Notes: generated by a model not told the origin, from the letters alone. Shown: positions 8,122-18,096, numbered from the stretch's first letter. The stretch is DNA of 64,000 nucleotides from Salaquimonas pukyongi (GCF_001953055.1 NZ_CP019044.1:2232001-2296000); one strand, 5' to 3'. Numbers and translations are program-made.

Positions 8122-9698
8122 TGGGCCGCAACGCCAAGCTCCCCGCCGGGGCGGAGACCGTTCTCCGCCTCGACGGCATAACCATCGCATTCGGCGATCT
8201 TGTCGCAAATGACGGCATCTCCTTCGAATTGTCGAAAGGCGAGATCGTCGCCCTGCTCGGCGAGAACGGAGCCGGCAAGACAACGCTGATGAACATCCTG
8301 TTCGGGCACTACGTGGCCGATAGTGGGACGGTGGAGGCGTTTGGAAATCCGCTGCCACCGGGAGATCCGGCTGCCGCCCTTCAGGCCGGTATCGGCATGG
8401 TGCACCAGCATTTCACCCTGGCCGACCAGCTCACCGTTCTGGAAAACATCATTCTTGGCACCGAAAGCCTGTTTGCCCCCGGCCAGCAGCGCCGCGCTGC
8501 CCGGGAAAAAATCGAAAAACTCTCCACTGATTTCGGCCTGGAAGTCGACACTGCCGCCCTGGTCAGTGACCTTTCGGTCGGCGAACGCCAGCGCGTGGAA
8601 ATTCTGAAGGCACTCTACCGCGATGTGCGCGTTCTCATTCTGGACGAACCAACCGCCGTCCTGACGCCGAGCGAAACCGATGCACTGTTCAAAACCCTCA
8701 AAAAGCTGGTGGACAATGGTCTTTCGATCATTTTCATTTCCCACAAGCTGCACGAAGTGCTGGCGGTCAGCGATCGCATTCTCGTGCTGCGCGGCGGAAA
8801 ACTCGCCGGCACGCTTATCACGGCGGAATCTGACCGGTCTGATCTTGCCGCACTCATGGTTGGCGATGAGGTGGAAGAGACCGAATTTACTTCCGGCACA
8901 CCCGGCAAGGCAGTGTTCCGGCTTTCCGGCATAACCACCCTTCACAAACCTGGCCGCCCGGCCCTGCAGAACGTCAGCCTGGACCTGAAAGCGGGCGAGA
9001 TAACCGGGCTTGCCGGGGTTTCCGGCAATGGCCAGGCCACCCTGTCGGCCATCATTGAGGGAAGGGAAATCCCTGAAAAAGGCGAGATCATCATTGACGG
9101 CATACCCATTCGCAAGTGGTCGCCGCGCATCGCCCTGGCGCAAAACATCGGACGCATTCCCGAAGACCGCCATGCGATCGGCATGATCGACGACATGAAC
9201 ATCGTCGAGAACGTGATTTCCGAAACCTATGCATCGAAGCGCTTTGCCCGTTACGGCATTCTCGACATGAAGGCCGGGCGCGCCTTTGCCGAGGAAATCA
9301 TCCGCGACTATGACGTCAGATGTCCCTCTCCGGATATCCGCGCACGGCTGCTTTCCGGCGGCAACATGCAGAAACTGATCCTGGGCCGCGCACTGGATGG
9401 CGATCCCGGCATCATTCTGGCCAATCAGCCAACGCGCGGCCTGGATATCGGCGCCGTCTCCTATGTGCACAAGCGGCTCATCGAGGCACGGGACCGGGGG
9501 GCGGCCATCTTGTTGATCTCCGAAGACCTTGACGAGGTCCGGGCGCTTTCCGACCGAATTGCCGTTATCTCCAGGGGCCGCCTGTCCGAACCGACCAATC
9601 GCGGCGAACTGACGGTTCGCGAACTGGGAGAACTGATGGCCGGGCACGGCTTTGCAGACCGCCAGGATCATGTGGAGGACGAAGCCAATGCGGCTTGA
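8121..9698 (+). CDS. ABC transporter ATP-binding protein, double NBD (BMP/sugar type)
   Basis: This 525-residue tandem ATPase energises the importer. The first domain is complete: Walker A G-E-N-G-A-G-K-T, signature L-S-V-G-E-R-Q-R, Walker B L-I-L-D-E-P-T, and H-loop F-I-S-H-K. The second has the degenerate features usual in this family: G-V-S-G-N-G-Q-A-T in place of Walker A, N-Q-P-T-R-G-L-D in place of the catalytic Glu, and S-E-D in place of the H-loop His. Its signature L-S-G-G-N-M-Q-K is intact. Start ATG overlaps the preceding stop by one base, and the end overlaps the permease start by 11 bases. Confidence 0.94.
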   Translation: MGRNAKLPAGAETVLRLDGITIAFGDLVANDGISFELSKGEIVALLGENGAGKTTLMNILFGHYVADSGTVEAFGNPLPPGDPAAALQAGIGMVHQHFTLADQLTVLENIILGTESLFAPGQQRRAAREKIEKLSTDFGLEVDTAALVSDLSVGERQRVEILKALYRDVRVLILDEPTAVLTPSETDALFKTLKKLVDNGLSIIFISHKLHEVLAVSDRILVLRGGKLAGTLITAESDRSDLAALMVGDEVEETEFTSGTPGKAVFRLSGITTLHKPGRPALQNVSLDLKAGEITGLAGVSGNGQATLSAIIEGREIPEKGEIIIDGIPIRKWSPRIALAQNIGRIPEDRHAIGMIDDMNIVENVISETYASKRFARYGILDMKAGRAFAEEIIRDYDVRCPSPDIRARLLSGGNMQKLILGRALDGDPGIILANQPTRGLDIGAVSYVHKRLIEARDRGAAILLISEDLDEVRALSDRIAVISRGRLSEPTNRGELTVRELGELMAGHGFADRQDHVEDEANAA

Positions 9699-10737
9699 AG
9701 CGAAGAAAGCGCCGGGCCTTGCGCAGGCCATTTTGTACCCGGCAGGCGCCGTCGCCGCCACGCTTGTCATTGCCTCTTTTCTGGTCATGCTGGCCGGCGC
9801 CTCCCCCTTCAACGTCTTCTATCTCGTGTTCAAGGGAGCGGCCGGATCGCAGTTTGCGCTGATCGAAACCCTGACCCGTGCAACCCCCCTCATTTTCACC
9901 GGGCTTGCTGTTGCCGTCGCGTTTCGCGCCAAGTTGTGGAACATCGGCGCTGAAGCGCAGCTCTATATCGGCGCGGTGGTTACCGTTGTGCTTGGCACCG
10001 GAGCGATTGATCTGCCTGCCGTCATCATGGCACCAGTGATCATTGCATCGGTCATGCTCGGCGGCGCGCTGCTCTTGCTTGGTCCCGCCTTCCTGAAAAT
10101 CCGCTTCGGCGTTGACGAGGTGGTCACAACGCTGCTGTTGAACTTCATTGTCCTGCTGTTTGTTTCCATGCTGCTTGAAGGCGTTCTCAAAGACCCGATG
10201 GGCCTTGGCTGGCCGCAATCGAAACGGGTTGTCGCAGAAGCCCAGCTGCCAAGACTGATTACCGGAAAACGCCTGCATTACGGCTTTGTGCTGGCACTGG
10301 TTGCTGCCTTCGCAACCTGGTTCATCATGAAAAAGTCGATCCTGGGCTATGAAATGCGCGCCGTCGGACACAATCCGAAGGCCGCCGGATTTGCCGGCAT
10401 TCCCGTTCGCAAGGTGCTCATGAAGACAGCGCTGCTTTCGGGCGGACTGGCGGCCCTTGCCGGTTATTCGGAAGTCGCCGGCCTGAAGGGCAATCTCACC
10501 CTCGATCTTTCCCCGGGCTTTGGCTACACCGGCATCGTCGTTGCCATGCTTGCTATGCTCAATCCCCTCGGCGTGGTTGCCTCTGCAATCTTCATCGCGG
10601 GCATTTTCGTCGGCGCAGATGCCATGAGCCGCGCCACCGGCGTTCCCAGTTACATCGCCCAGGTCATGGTGGCGACCGCCCTGCTCACCATGGTGACGGC
10701 AATCATGCTGTCACGCTATCGCATCCGTTGGAGGTAA
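9688..10737 (+). CDS. ABC transporter permease, BMP-type, first subunit
   Basis: This 349-residue inner-membrane permease of the BPD_transp_2 (LivHM/RbsC-like) group has around eight to ten hydrophobic segments. Seen: K-L-W-N-I-G-A-E-A-Q-L-Y-I-G early and A-V-G-H-N-P-K-A-A-G-F-A-G-I in the cytoplasmic coupling region. The ATG at 9688 has GGAGG nine bases upstream and lies inside the end of the ATPase gene; an in-frame upstream extension is non-family. It pairs with the next permease to form a heterodimeric channel. Confidence 0.93.
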   Translation: MRLEAKKAPGLAQAILYPAGAVAATLVIASFLVMLAGASPFNVFYLVFKGAAGSQFALIETLTRATPLIFTGLAVAVAFRAKLWNIGAEAQLYIGAVVTVVLGTGAIDLPAVIMAPVIIASVMLGGALLLLGPAFLKIRFGVDEVVTTLLLNFIVLLFVSMLLEGVLKDPMGLGWPQSKRVVAEAQLPRLITGKRLHYGFVLALVAAFATWFIMKKSILGYEMRAVGHNPKAAGFAGIPVRKVLMKTALLSGGLAALAGYSEVAGLKGNLTLDLSPGFGYTGIVVAMLAMLNPLGVVASAIFIAGIFVGADAMSRATGVPSYIAQVMVATALLTMVTAIMLSRYRIRWR

Positions 10738-10740
10738 GTC

Positions 10741-11682
10741 TTGGAAGCCTTTGAAATCCTGCTTACCGCCTCCTTCTGGGTCGCTGCCGTCCGCATCGCC
10801 TCGCCGCTGATCTTTGCCACCATGGGCGAACTCATCTGCGAGCGCGCGGGCGTTTTGAACCTGGGCATCGAAGGCATCATGACGGTCGGTGCCTTTGCCG
10901 GCTGGTTTGCCGTCTATGCCGGCGGCGGACTGTGGTTCGGCGTTGCTGCCGCCGCACTTGCCGGCGCAATGTTCGGTCTGTTGCACGGCTTTCTGACCGT
11001 GCCGCTTGGCCTGTCGCAGCATGTTACCGGCATCGGCATCACCCTGCTGGCGACCAGCATGACCTATTTCACCTATCGACTGCTGCTGCCCGAAGTCACC
11101 TCGCCCCCCAAGATCGAGCCGTTCGAACCCTTTGCCGTGCCCGGCCTGTCGGAAATCCCCATCATCGGACCGGCCCTGTTCAACCAGACACCCCTGACCT
11201 ATCTGGCCTTCATCACCGTGGCGCTGGTTGCCTGGATCCTTTACCGCACGCCCGTCGGGCTGGCCGTCCGCGCCGCCGGCGAGAACCCGTCGGCAGTAGA
11301 AGCTCAGGGCATCAGCGTAACCGCCATCCGCATGGGGGCGGTTGCCGCCGGCTCCGCCCTGATGGCAATTGGCGGTGCCTTCCTGACCATGTCGGCCTTC
11401 AATTCGTTTTTCTTCGAGATGATCAACGGACGCGGCTGGATCTGCATCGCGCTTGTCGTCTTCGGCTCCTGGCGGCCGGGCAAGGCACTGATTGGCGCCA
11501 TCCTGTTTGCCGCTTTCGATGCCTATCAAATCCGCCTCCAGCAGGTTACCGGCGGCATCGTGCCCTATCAGGTATTCCTCATGCTTCCCTATGTGCTCTC
11601 GATCCTGGCGCTGATTGTCGTTGCCCGCCGCGCCACCTATCCCAAGGCCCTGATGATCCCCTACCAGAAAGGCGAGCGATGA
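10741..11682 (+). CDS. ABC transporter permease, BMP-type, second subunit
   Basis: This 313-residue permease is homologous to the first and similarly hydrophobic, with V-L-N-L-G-I-E-G-I-M near the N-terminus and the coupling segment A-A-G-E-N-P-S-A-V-E-A-Q-G-I. Start is TTG at 10741, three bases after the previous stop, with GGAGG eight bases upstream. The stop overlaps the deaminase ATG by 4 bases, which ties the transporter to the deaminase as one translated unit. Confidence 0.93.
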   Translation: MEAFEILLTASFWVAAVRIASPLIFATMGELICERAGVLNLGIEGIMTVGAFAGWFAVYAGGGLWFGVAAAALAGAMFGLLHGFLTVPLGLSQHVTGIGITLLATSMTYFTYRLLLPEVTSPPKIEPFEPFAVPGLSEIPIIGPALFNQTPLTYLAFITVALVAWILYRTPVGLAVRAAGENPSAVEAQGISVTAIRMGAVAAGSALMAIGGAFLTMSAFNSFFFEMINGRGWICIALVVFGSWRPGKALIGAILFAAFDAYQIRLQQVTGGIVPYQVFLMLPYVLSILALIVVARRATYPKALMIPYQKGER

Positions 11683-12953
11683 GTTTCGACCTGCTGCTGA
11701 AGGGCGGCACACTGCCCGATGGTTCCGTTGCCGACATCGCCATCAAGGATGGCCGCATCGCTGCGGCCGGAAAGTCGATCGCCTCTGACGCTGCAGAGAC
11801 CCTGGATATCTCCGGCAATCTGGTCTCCCCGCCCTTTGTCGATCCGCATTTCCACATGGATGCGACGCTTTCCTACGGCAATCCGCGCATCAATGCCTCG
11901 GGCACGCTTCTGGAAGGCATTTCGCTTTGGGGCGAACTAAAACCGCTGCAAAGCGAGGAGGAGATCGAACGGCGGGCCCTTGCCTATTGCGACTGGGCGG
12001 CTGCCATGGGCCTTCTTGCCATTCGCAGCCATGTGGACACCTCGGACGAGGACGGGCTGAAGGGCGTGCGCGCCCTGCTATCTGTTCGTGACAAGGTAAA
12101 AGACTACATCACCCTGCAGCTGGTGGCCTTTCCCCAGGACGGTTTTTACCGCTCTCCTGCAGCCCGCGATTGCACCCTGAAGGCCCTCGACATGGGCGTC
12201 GACGTGGTGGGCGGCATTCCCCATTTCGAGCGCACCATGGCAGACGGCAGGCGTTCGGTGAGCGAACTTTGCGAAATCGCGGCAGAACGCGGGCTGATGG
12301 TCGACATGCATTGCGACGAGACTGACGATCCCATGTCCCGCCACATTGAGCAGCTTGCCTATGAAACCCAGCGTCTTGGCCTGCATGGCCGCGTCGCCGG
12401 CTCGCACCTGACCTCCATGCATTCCATGGACAATTACTATGTTTCCAAACTGCTGCCGCTGATGGCGGAAGCACAAGTGGCAGCCATACCCAACCCGCTC
12501 ATCAACATCACCCTTCAGGGCCGCCACGACACCTATCCAAAGCGCCGGGGCATGACCCGCGTACCGGAAATGCTCGCCCATGGCATCCGCGTCGGTTTCG
12601 GCCAGGACTGCGTTCTCGACCCCTGGTATTCGCTCGGCACCGCCGACATGCTCGATGTCGCCTTCATGGGCCTGCATGTGGGGCAAATGACAAGCCCTTC
12701 GGACATGCAGCGCTGCTATGCGATGGTGACCAGCCAAAGCGCTGCCATTATGGGTCTTGAAGACTACGGCCTTGAAAAGGGCTGCAAGGCCGATCTTGTG
12801 GTACTTGATGCGGGCAATACGATTGAAGCCGTCCGCCTGCGTGCACCGCGCCTGTTCGTTGTAGCAGGCGGCAAGGTGATCGCCCGCCACCAGGCAGATG
12901 AGACCGCCCTTTCCGTTGAAGGCAGGCCAGCTTCCGTAAAGCGGCGCGTGTAA
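11679..12953 (+). CDS. codA: CodA-type cytosine deaminase, predicted 5-methylcytosine deaminase
   Basis: This 424-residue amidohydrolase deaminates a pyrimidine base. Metal and catalytic residues match E. coli CodA: H57 and H59 in H-F-H-M-D, H211 and E214 in H-C-D-E-T-D-D, H243 in S-H-L-T-S-M-H, and D310. The substrate-binding segment N-P-L-I-N-I-T-L-Q-G-R-H-D-T-Y-P is nearly identical to CodA. The residue after D310 is Cys311 (codon 12609-12611), where E. coli CodA has Asp314. Work on CodA homologues identified loss of this Asp as the mark of enzymes that accept 5-methylcytosine, giving thymine. The true start is the ATG at 11679 overlapping the permease; the longer open frame upstream is an out-of-frame shadow. 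The substrate assignment is inference. Confidence 0.9.
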   Translation: MSFDLLLKGGTLPDGSVADIAIKDGRIAAAGKSIASDAAETLDISGNLVSPPFVDPHFHMDATLSYGNPRINASGTLLEGISLWGELKPLQSEEEIERRALAYCDWAAAMGLLAIRSHVDTSDEDGLKGVRALLSVRDKVKDYITLQLVAFPQDGFYRSPAARDCTLKALDMGVDVVGGIPHFERTMADGRRSVSELCEIAAERGLMVDMHCDETDDPMSRHIEQLAYETQRLGLHGRVAGSHLTSMHSMDNYYVSKLLPLMAEAQVAAIPNPLINITLQGRHDTYPKRRGMTRVPEMLAHGIRVGFGQDCVLDPWYSLGTADMLDVAFMGLHVGQMTSPSDMQRCYAMVTSQSAAIMGLEDYGLEKGCKADLVVLDAGNTIEAVRLRAPRLFVVAGGKVIARHQADETALSVEGRPASVKRRV

Positions 12954-13068
12954 GCTACCGGCAAGGCACACATCCGTTTGAAAAACCTGCCTGCATCTGC
13001 TTGTACGTCTGGCCCGAAACTGCTCATCCTGCTACCGCTTGAAGCCTCACAAAGCCGGAGCATTGCGC

Positions 13069-13950
13069 ATGACAGACCACAGGCAATCTGACGAAACCTG
13101 GGTTGCCCTCCTGGGCACCAAGGGAGGGCCTGCCATCCGGCCCGGCTCGACCATGCCAACCTCAAGCCTGCTGTGCCTCGACGGTCGCAAGATCGTTGTC
13201 GATTGCGGCCTTGGCGTTACCCGCGGCCTTACCGGCCAGCAAATGCAGTTGCGCGATCTTTCTCTGATCTTCATCACCCATCTTCATTCCGATCATTATC
13301 TGGAACTGGGACCCCTGATCCACACCGCCTGGACCGCCGGGCTGAACACACCGGTTACCGTCTACGGGCCAAAGGGGCTCGACACCTACTGGGACGGATT
13401 TCTTGCTTCCATGAAGGCGGACATCGATCTGCGCATGGAAGATGAAGGCCGTCCGGATCTGCGCGATCTGGTCGAGATCAAGGCGATCGATGAGGGAACC
13501 GTGCTCGAAGAGACCAGCTTCAAAGCTGCCGCCATCCGCAATGTCCACCCGCCACTTGTCGACACCTTTGCCCTGCGCTTTACCGGAAAACGCCACAGCG
13601 TCGTCTTTTCAGGTGACACCACCCATTTCCCGCAACTGGCGCAGTTTGCCTCTTCCGCCGACCTGCTGATCCATGAAGCAATGCTGGTGGATGCCCTGGG
13701 CGCCCTGCTGAAGCGCATTGGCAACAGTGACCCGGAGCTGTTGATGAACCACATGATGCAGTCCCACAGCCGGGCTGAAGATGCAGCCGGGATTGCGCAG
13801 GAGGCGAGTGTCAAGGCACTCGCGCTGCACCACCTGATCCCCTCAGATGATCCTGATTTCACTGACGAAGACTGGCAACGGGCCGTGCGGCAGCACTGGA
13901 ACGGGGAATTTCATCTCGGCCGCGACGGGCTCCGGATCGAACTGGAATAG
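13069..13950 (+). CDS. Metallo-beta-lactamase-fold hydrolase
   Basis: This 293-residue protein of the RNase Z/arylsulfatase-like branch carries the zinc motif T-H-L-H-S-D-H-Y-L-E and a later F-S-G-D-T-T-H metal ligand segment, with a conserved H-H-L at the C-terminal side. The ATG at 13069 has GGAG eight bases before it and is preferred over a TTG at 13039. It follows the deaminase after 115 bases in the same direction and may belong to the same pathway, but the reaction cannot be read from sequence. No signal peptide is seen, so it is likely cytoplasmic. Confidence 0.85.
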   Translation: MTDHRQSDETWVALLGTKGGPAIRPGSTMPTSSLLCLDGRKIVVDCGLGVTRGLTGQQMQLRDLSLIFITHLHSDHYLELGPLIHTAWTAGLNTPVTVYGPKGLDTYWDGFLASMKADIDLRMEDEGRPDLRDLVEIKAIDEGTVLEETSFKAAAIRNVHPPLVDTFALRFTGKRHSVVFSGDTTHFPQLAQFASSADLLIHEAMLVDALGALLKRIGNSDPELLMNHMMQSHSRAEDAAGIAQEASVKALALHHLIPSDDPDFTDEDWQRAVRQHWNGEFHLGRDGLRIELE

Positions 13951-13952
13951 GG

Positions 13953-14276
13953 TCAAACCAGCCGGAAGACCGCTATCGCCCACACAATGCAGATGGCAAG
14001 CGGCCACCAGAGCGGCGGCCCGGCAAAAAACAGCCAGGCAATGAAGATGAATGCGCTGCCCAGCAGCGAGATGAACAGCCGGTCGCCGCGGGTCGTATCG
14101 ATAGCGAAGACACCCCGTCTCGGCGCGCCGCCAGGCTCATAATATTCCCAAACGCCCATGGCTGCGATACAGGCCGCAATGAACAGGAAAAACGCCGCCG
14201 TCGCCCGCGTCCACGCCATCCAGGTTCCGAGCGGCTCGGTCCACCACATTTGGGAAAACATCACGGCATTTTCCAT
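13953..14276 (-). CDS. glpU: DUF2160 small membrane protein of glycerol ABC transporter
   Basis: This 107-residue protein has two to three hydrophobic segments (A-A-F-F-L-F-I-A-A-C-I-A-A-M-G-V-W and L-L-G-S-A-F-I-F-I-A-W-L-F-F) and is rich in Trp. It is the last gene of a transporter operon whose order matches the rhizobial glycerol uptake genes, where the small DUF2160 membrane protein is called GlpU. The ATG at 14276 has AGGAG seven bases upstream; the longer open frame overlaps the permease gene. Its exact role in the transporter is not established. Confidence 0.82.
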   Translation of the reverse strand: MENAVMFSQMWWTEPLGTWMAWTRATAAFFLFIAACIAAMGVWEYYEPGGAPRRGVFAIDTTRGDRLFISLLGSAFIFIAWLFFAGPPLWWPLAICIVWAIAVFRLV

Positions 14277-14292
14277 TGCAGCACTCCTTTCC

Positions 14293-15089
<797 letters not shown>

Positions 15090-15093
<4 letters not shown>

Positions 15094-15956
15094 TGGTTTT
15101 CCTCATCGCGTGTCATGACCGTGTAGAATATCCAGCTCATCAGCAGGATGACCAGGAAGTAAATCAGCGACATGGCCGCCGCCGGACCCAGATCGAACTG
15201 GCCGAGCGCGATCTTCACCAGATCGATGGAAAGCAGTGTCGTGGAATTGCCCGGCCCGCCGCCCGTCAGCACCGAGGGTTCGGTATAGATGTTGAAGGAG
15301 TCCATGAAACGCAACAGCACGGCAATGGTCAGCACCCGTTTCATCTTCGGAAGCTGGATGAAGCGGAAGATCGACCAGGACGAGGCGCCGTCGATCTTGG
15401 CCGCCTGATAATAGGCATCGGGGATGGACACCAGCCCGGCATAGGCCAGCAGCACCACCAGCGAGGTCCAGTGCCAGACATCCATGAGGATCAGCGTGAA
15501 CCACGCATCGCCCGGCTGCCGGGTGTAATTGTAGTCGAAACCGATGGCATTGAGTGCCTTGCCCATCAGGCCGATTTCCGGCAGCGCAAAGATGTTCCAC
15601 ATGGCGCCGACAACGTTCCAGGGAATAAGCAGCGGCATTGCCATGAGCACGAGGCAGACGGAAACCCATACCCCCTTTCGCGGCATGGCAAGCGCGATGA
15701 TAACGCCGAGCGGCACCTCGATCGCCAGGATCGTGAAGGTGAAGAAAAGCTGGCGGCCCAGGGCGTCGTGAAAGCGCGGCGATTTCAAAATGTCTTCAAA
15801 CCAGGTAATGCCGGACCAGAAAAAGACATTGTCGCCGAATGTCTCCTGAACCGAATAGTTGACCACCGTCATCAGCGGAACGATGGCGTTGAAGGCCACC
15901 AGAACGAGAACCGGCAGGACAAGGAACCAGGCTTTCTGGTTTACGGTCTTGTTCAT
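15090..15956 (-). CDS. glpP: Glycerol ABC transporter permease
   Basis: This 288-residue MalF-type permease partners the preceding entry. Hydrophobic segments start at A-W-F-L-V-L-P-V-L-V-L-V-A-F, and the coupling loop reads I-P-D-A-Y-Y-Q-A-A-K-I-D-G-A. It overlaps its neighbours by 4 bases on each side, so the four genes from the ATPase to the second permease form a tightly coupled unit. Naming follows the rhizobial glycerol operon. Confidence 0.87.
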
Positions 15957-17029
15957 GGCCTGCCCCCCTCGCCGACAAGCCAGCCATTGCGGTATATGCG
16001 CGTCCTGTCCGCTTCAAAGCTGAGTTTTGTTTTTCGTTCGGGGATTTCGGTCCCCTCCGGCGCGAGCAGTTTCATCGTATGACCGCCGGCAACCGCTTCC
16101 ACGATCCTGAAACGGCCGGCGTCCCCCACCTTGACGATTTCAGCATCGATGCCCTGGCTGGCGATGGCGATATGTTCAGGCCGAACGCCGATTTCCATGC
16201 GGCCGGCGCCGTCACGGGTCTTGTTGGCTGTTTTAATCTTGCGGCCCGCAAAAACGGCGCTGCCGTTTTCGATTTCGCAAGGCAGAACGTTCATGCCCGG
16301 AGAACCGATGAAATGGCCGACAAAGGTGTGCTGGGGCTTTTCGAACAGTTCCTCGGGCGTTCCGATCTGGACGACCTCGCCAGCGTTCATGACCACAACC
16401 TTGTCGGCAAAGGTCAGTGCCTCGGTCTGGTCATGGGTAACGTAGATCATCGTGCGTGCAACACGCTGATGCAGTTCCTTCAGCTTGGAACGCAGAAGAA
16501 ACTTAAGATGCGGATCGATGACCGTCAGCGGTTCATCGAACAGGATTGCGTTGACATCCGTGCGCACCAGGCCGCGGCCCAGGGATATTTTCTGCTTTCC
16601 GTCCGCCGTCAGACCGGAAGCGCGTTTGTCCAGCATCGCCGTCAGATCGTTCATCTCGGCAATCTCGGTCACCCGCTCGCGGATGGCCGCTTCGTCAACG
16701 CCGCGATTGCGCAAAGGGAACGCCAGATTGTCGTAAACGGTCATCGTGTCGTAGACGACGGGAAACTGGAAAACCTGGGCGATATGGCGCTTTTCTGGCG
16801 GCAGTTCGGTTACATCCTCATCGCCGAACAGGACACGGCCCTGTGAAGGCACCAGCAGCCCCGAAATGATGTTGAGCAGGGTAGTCTTGCCGCAGCCTGA
16901 AGGTCCCAGCAATGCATAGGCACCGCCATCGCTCCATTCGATGTCAAGTTGCTTCAGGGCCCACTGATCATCTTCCGCCGGATTGGCGTGGTAGCTGTGA
17001 CCAAGGTTGGAGAGAGTTATGCGTGCCAT
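15953..17029 (-). CDS. glpT: Glycerol ABC transporter ATPase with degenerate signature motif
   Basis: This 358-residue MalK-like ATPase has intact Walker A G-P-S-G-C-G-K-T, Walker B I-L-F-D-E-P-L and H-loop Y-V-T-H-D-Q, plus a C-terminal regulatory/TOBE region. The signature motif, usually L-S-G-G-Q, reads L-T-A-D-G-K-Q-K and is degenerate. It pairs with the neighbouring ATPase, whose signature is normal but whose H-loop is not, giving one complete and one degenerate ATP site (see findings). It is not the glycerol-3-phosphate permease called GlpT in E. coli. Confidence 0.88.
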   Translation of the reverse strand: MARITLSNLGHSYHANPAEDDQWALKQLDIEWSDGGAYALLGPSGCGKTTLLNIISGLLVPSQGRVLFGDEDVTELPPEKRHIAQVFQFPVVYDTMTVYDNLAFPLRNRGVDEAAIRERVTEIAEMNDLTAMLDKRASGLTADGKQKISLGRGLVRTDVNAILFDEPLTVIDPHLKFLLRSKLKELHQRVARTMIYVTHDQTEALTFADKVVVMNAGEVVQIGTPEELFEKPQHTFVGHFIGSPGMNVLPCEIENGSAVFAGRKIKTANKTRDGAGRMEIGVRPEHIAIASQGIDAEIVKVGDAGRFRIVEAVAGGHTMKLLAPEGTEIPERKTKLSFEADRTRIYRNGWLVGEGGRP

Positions 17030-17031
17030 CG

Positions 17032-18096
17032 TCAGGCCTCCCCGCCATATGCAAGCTGGCCGTCCCGGCTGAAATAATAGGCCCTGGAGAAATCGGCATA
17101 CAGCTTTGCCTGTGCGCCGGCATCGAAGGGATGCACGCCGTGTGACAGGGACACCCAGTCATCGCCGAACGCATCGAAATGGATCATTGTTTCCGAGCCG
17201 GAAATCTCCGCCACCTTGACGCTTGCGGGAATTTCCACGGCGCGCTTTTGCAGCCGTTCGGGGCGAATGTGATGGGCACGGATCGCAACCGTATACTCGC
17301 CGTCTTCAAGCGCCCTGGGCGCGGGCCATGAAATGGCATCGTTGATTGCTACCTTGCCGCTCTTCTTGCTGACGCTTACCGTATTAATCGGCGGCTCGGA
17401 GAAAACCTTCGCGCTGGTGAGGTTGCCGGGGCGGCGGTATATCGCGGCGGTTTCGCCAAAATCGGCAACACGCCCCTCGCTGAGCGCAACGGTTTTGCCG
17501 CCCAGCAGGAGCGCCTCGACCGGTTCGGTGGTGGCGTACACCACAACACAATTGCGTTCGGCGAAAAGCTTCGGCAATTCGTCGCGCAATTCCTCACGCA
17601 ATTTAAAATCGAGATTTGCCAGCGGTTCATCGAGCAACACCAGATCGGAGTCCTTGACCAGGGCCCGCGCCATGGCCGTGCGCTGCTGCTGGCCGCCGGA
17701 AAGCTCCGATGGCCTGCGGCCCAGCATGGCGGATATCTTCATCAGTTCCGCCATTTCTTCCACCCTGCGGACGATCTCCTGCCTTGCAATACCGGAGACC
17801 CGCAAGGGCGAGGCAATGTTGTCGAAGACCGACATGTTGGGGTAGTTGATGAACTGCTGATAGACCATGGAGACGTTGCGCTTTTGAACCGGCATGCCGG
17901 TTACGTCCTGGCCGTTGAAATGAACGCTGCCGGATGTCGGCCGTTCGAGCCCTGCCATAAGCTGCATGAGCGTGGTTTTGCCTGCCAGAGTCGTTCCCAG
18001 CAATGTATTGAAGCAGCCGGGTTCGAAGACAAGGCTGGTCGGATGGATATGAATATCAGCGCCGACCCTTTTGGTGACTTCCTTCAGTTCCAGCAC
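17032..18096 (-). CDS. glpS: Glycerol ABC transporter ATPase with degenerate H-loop
   Basis: This MalK-like ATPase of about 354 residues has Walker A G-T-T-L-A-G-K-T, a canonical signature L-S-G-G-Q-Q-Q-R, Walker B L-L-D-E-P-L and a C-terminal TOBE-like region. The H-loop histidine is absent (Y-A-T-T-E-P). The GTG near 18096 is chosen because family similarity starts there (L-E-L-K-E-V-T) and AGGG lies upstream; a longer GTG start at 18159 adds 21 non-family residues. It follows the binding-protein gene after a 198-base gap holding a hairpin. Confidence 0.87.
   Translation of the reverse strand: MLELKEVTKRVGADIHIHPTSLVFEPGCFNTLLGTTLAGKTTLMQLMAGLERPTSGSVHFNGQDVTGMPVQKRNVSMVYQQFINYPNMSVFDNIASPLRVSGIARQEIVRRVEEMAELMKISAMLGRRPSELSGGQQQRTAMARALVKDSDLVLLDEPLANLDFKLREELRDELPKLFAERNCVVVYATTEPVEALLLGGKTVALSEGRVADFGETAAIYRRPGNLTSAKVFSEPPINTVSVSKKSGKVAINDAISWPAPRALEDGEYTVAIRAHHIRPERLQKRAVEIPASVKVAEISGSETMIHFDAFGDDWVSLSHGVHPFDAGAQAKLYADFSRAYYFSRDGQLAYGGEA

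Noticed and set aside
8118-9812. Long open frame (564 codons) on the minus strand
   Set aside because: It lies fully opposite the BMP ATPase gene, has no family signal, and arises from the high-GC codon pattern of the plus-strand gene.
10932-11678. Upstream extension of the deaminase frame
   Set aside because: This part overlaps the permease gene in another frame and is Arg/His-rich without homology; the deaminase starts at the ATG at 11679.
15953-17029. E. coli-type GlpT (glycerol-3-phosphate antiporter)
   Set aside because: The protein is an ABC ATPase; the shared symbol comes from rhizobial naming of the glycerol ABC operon.
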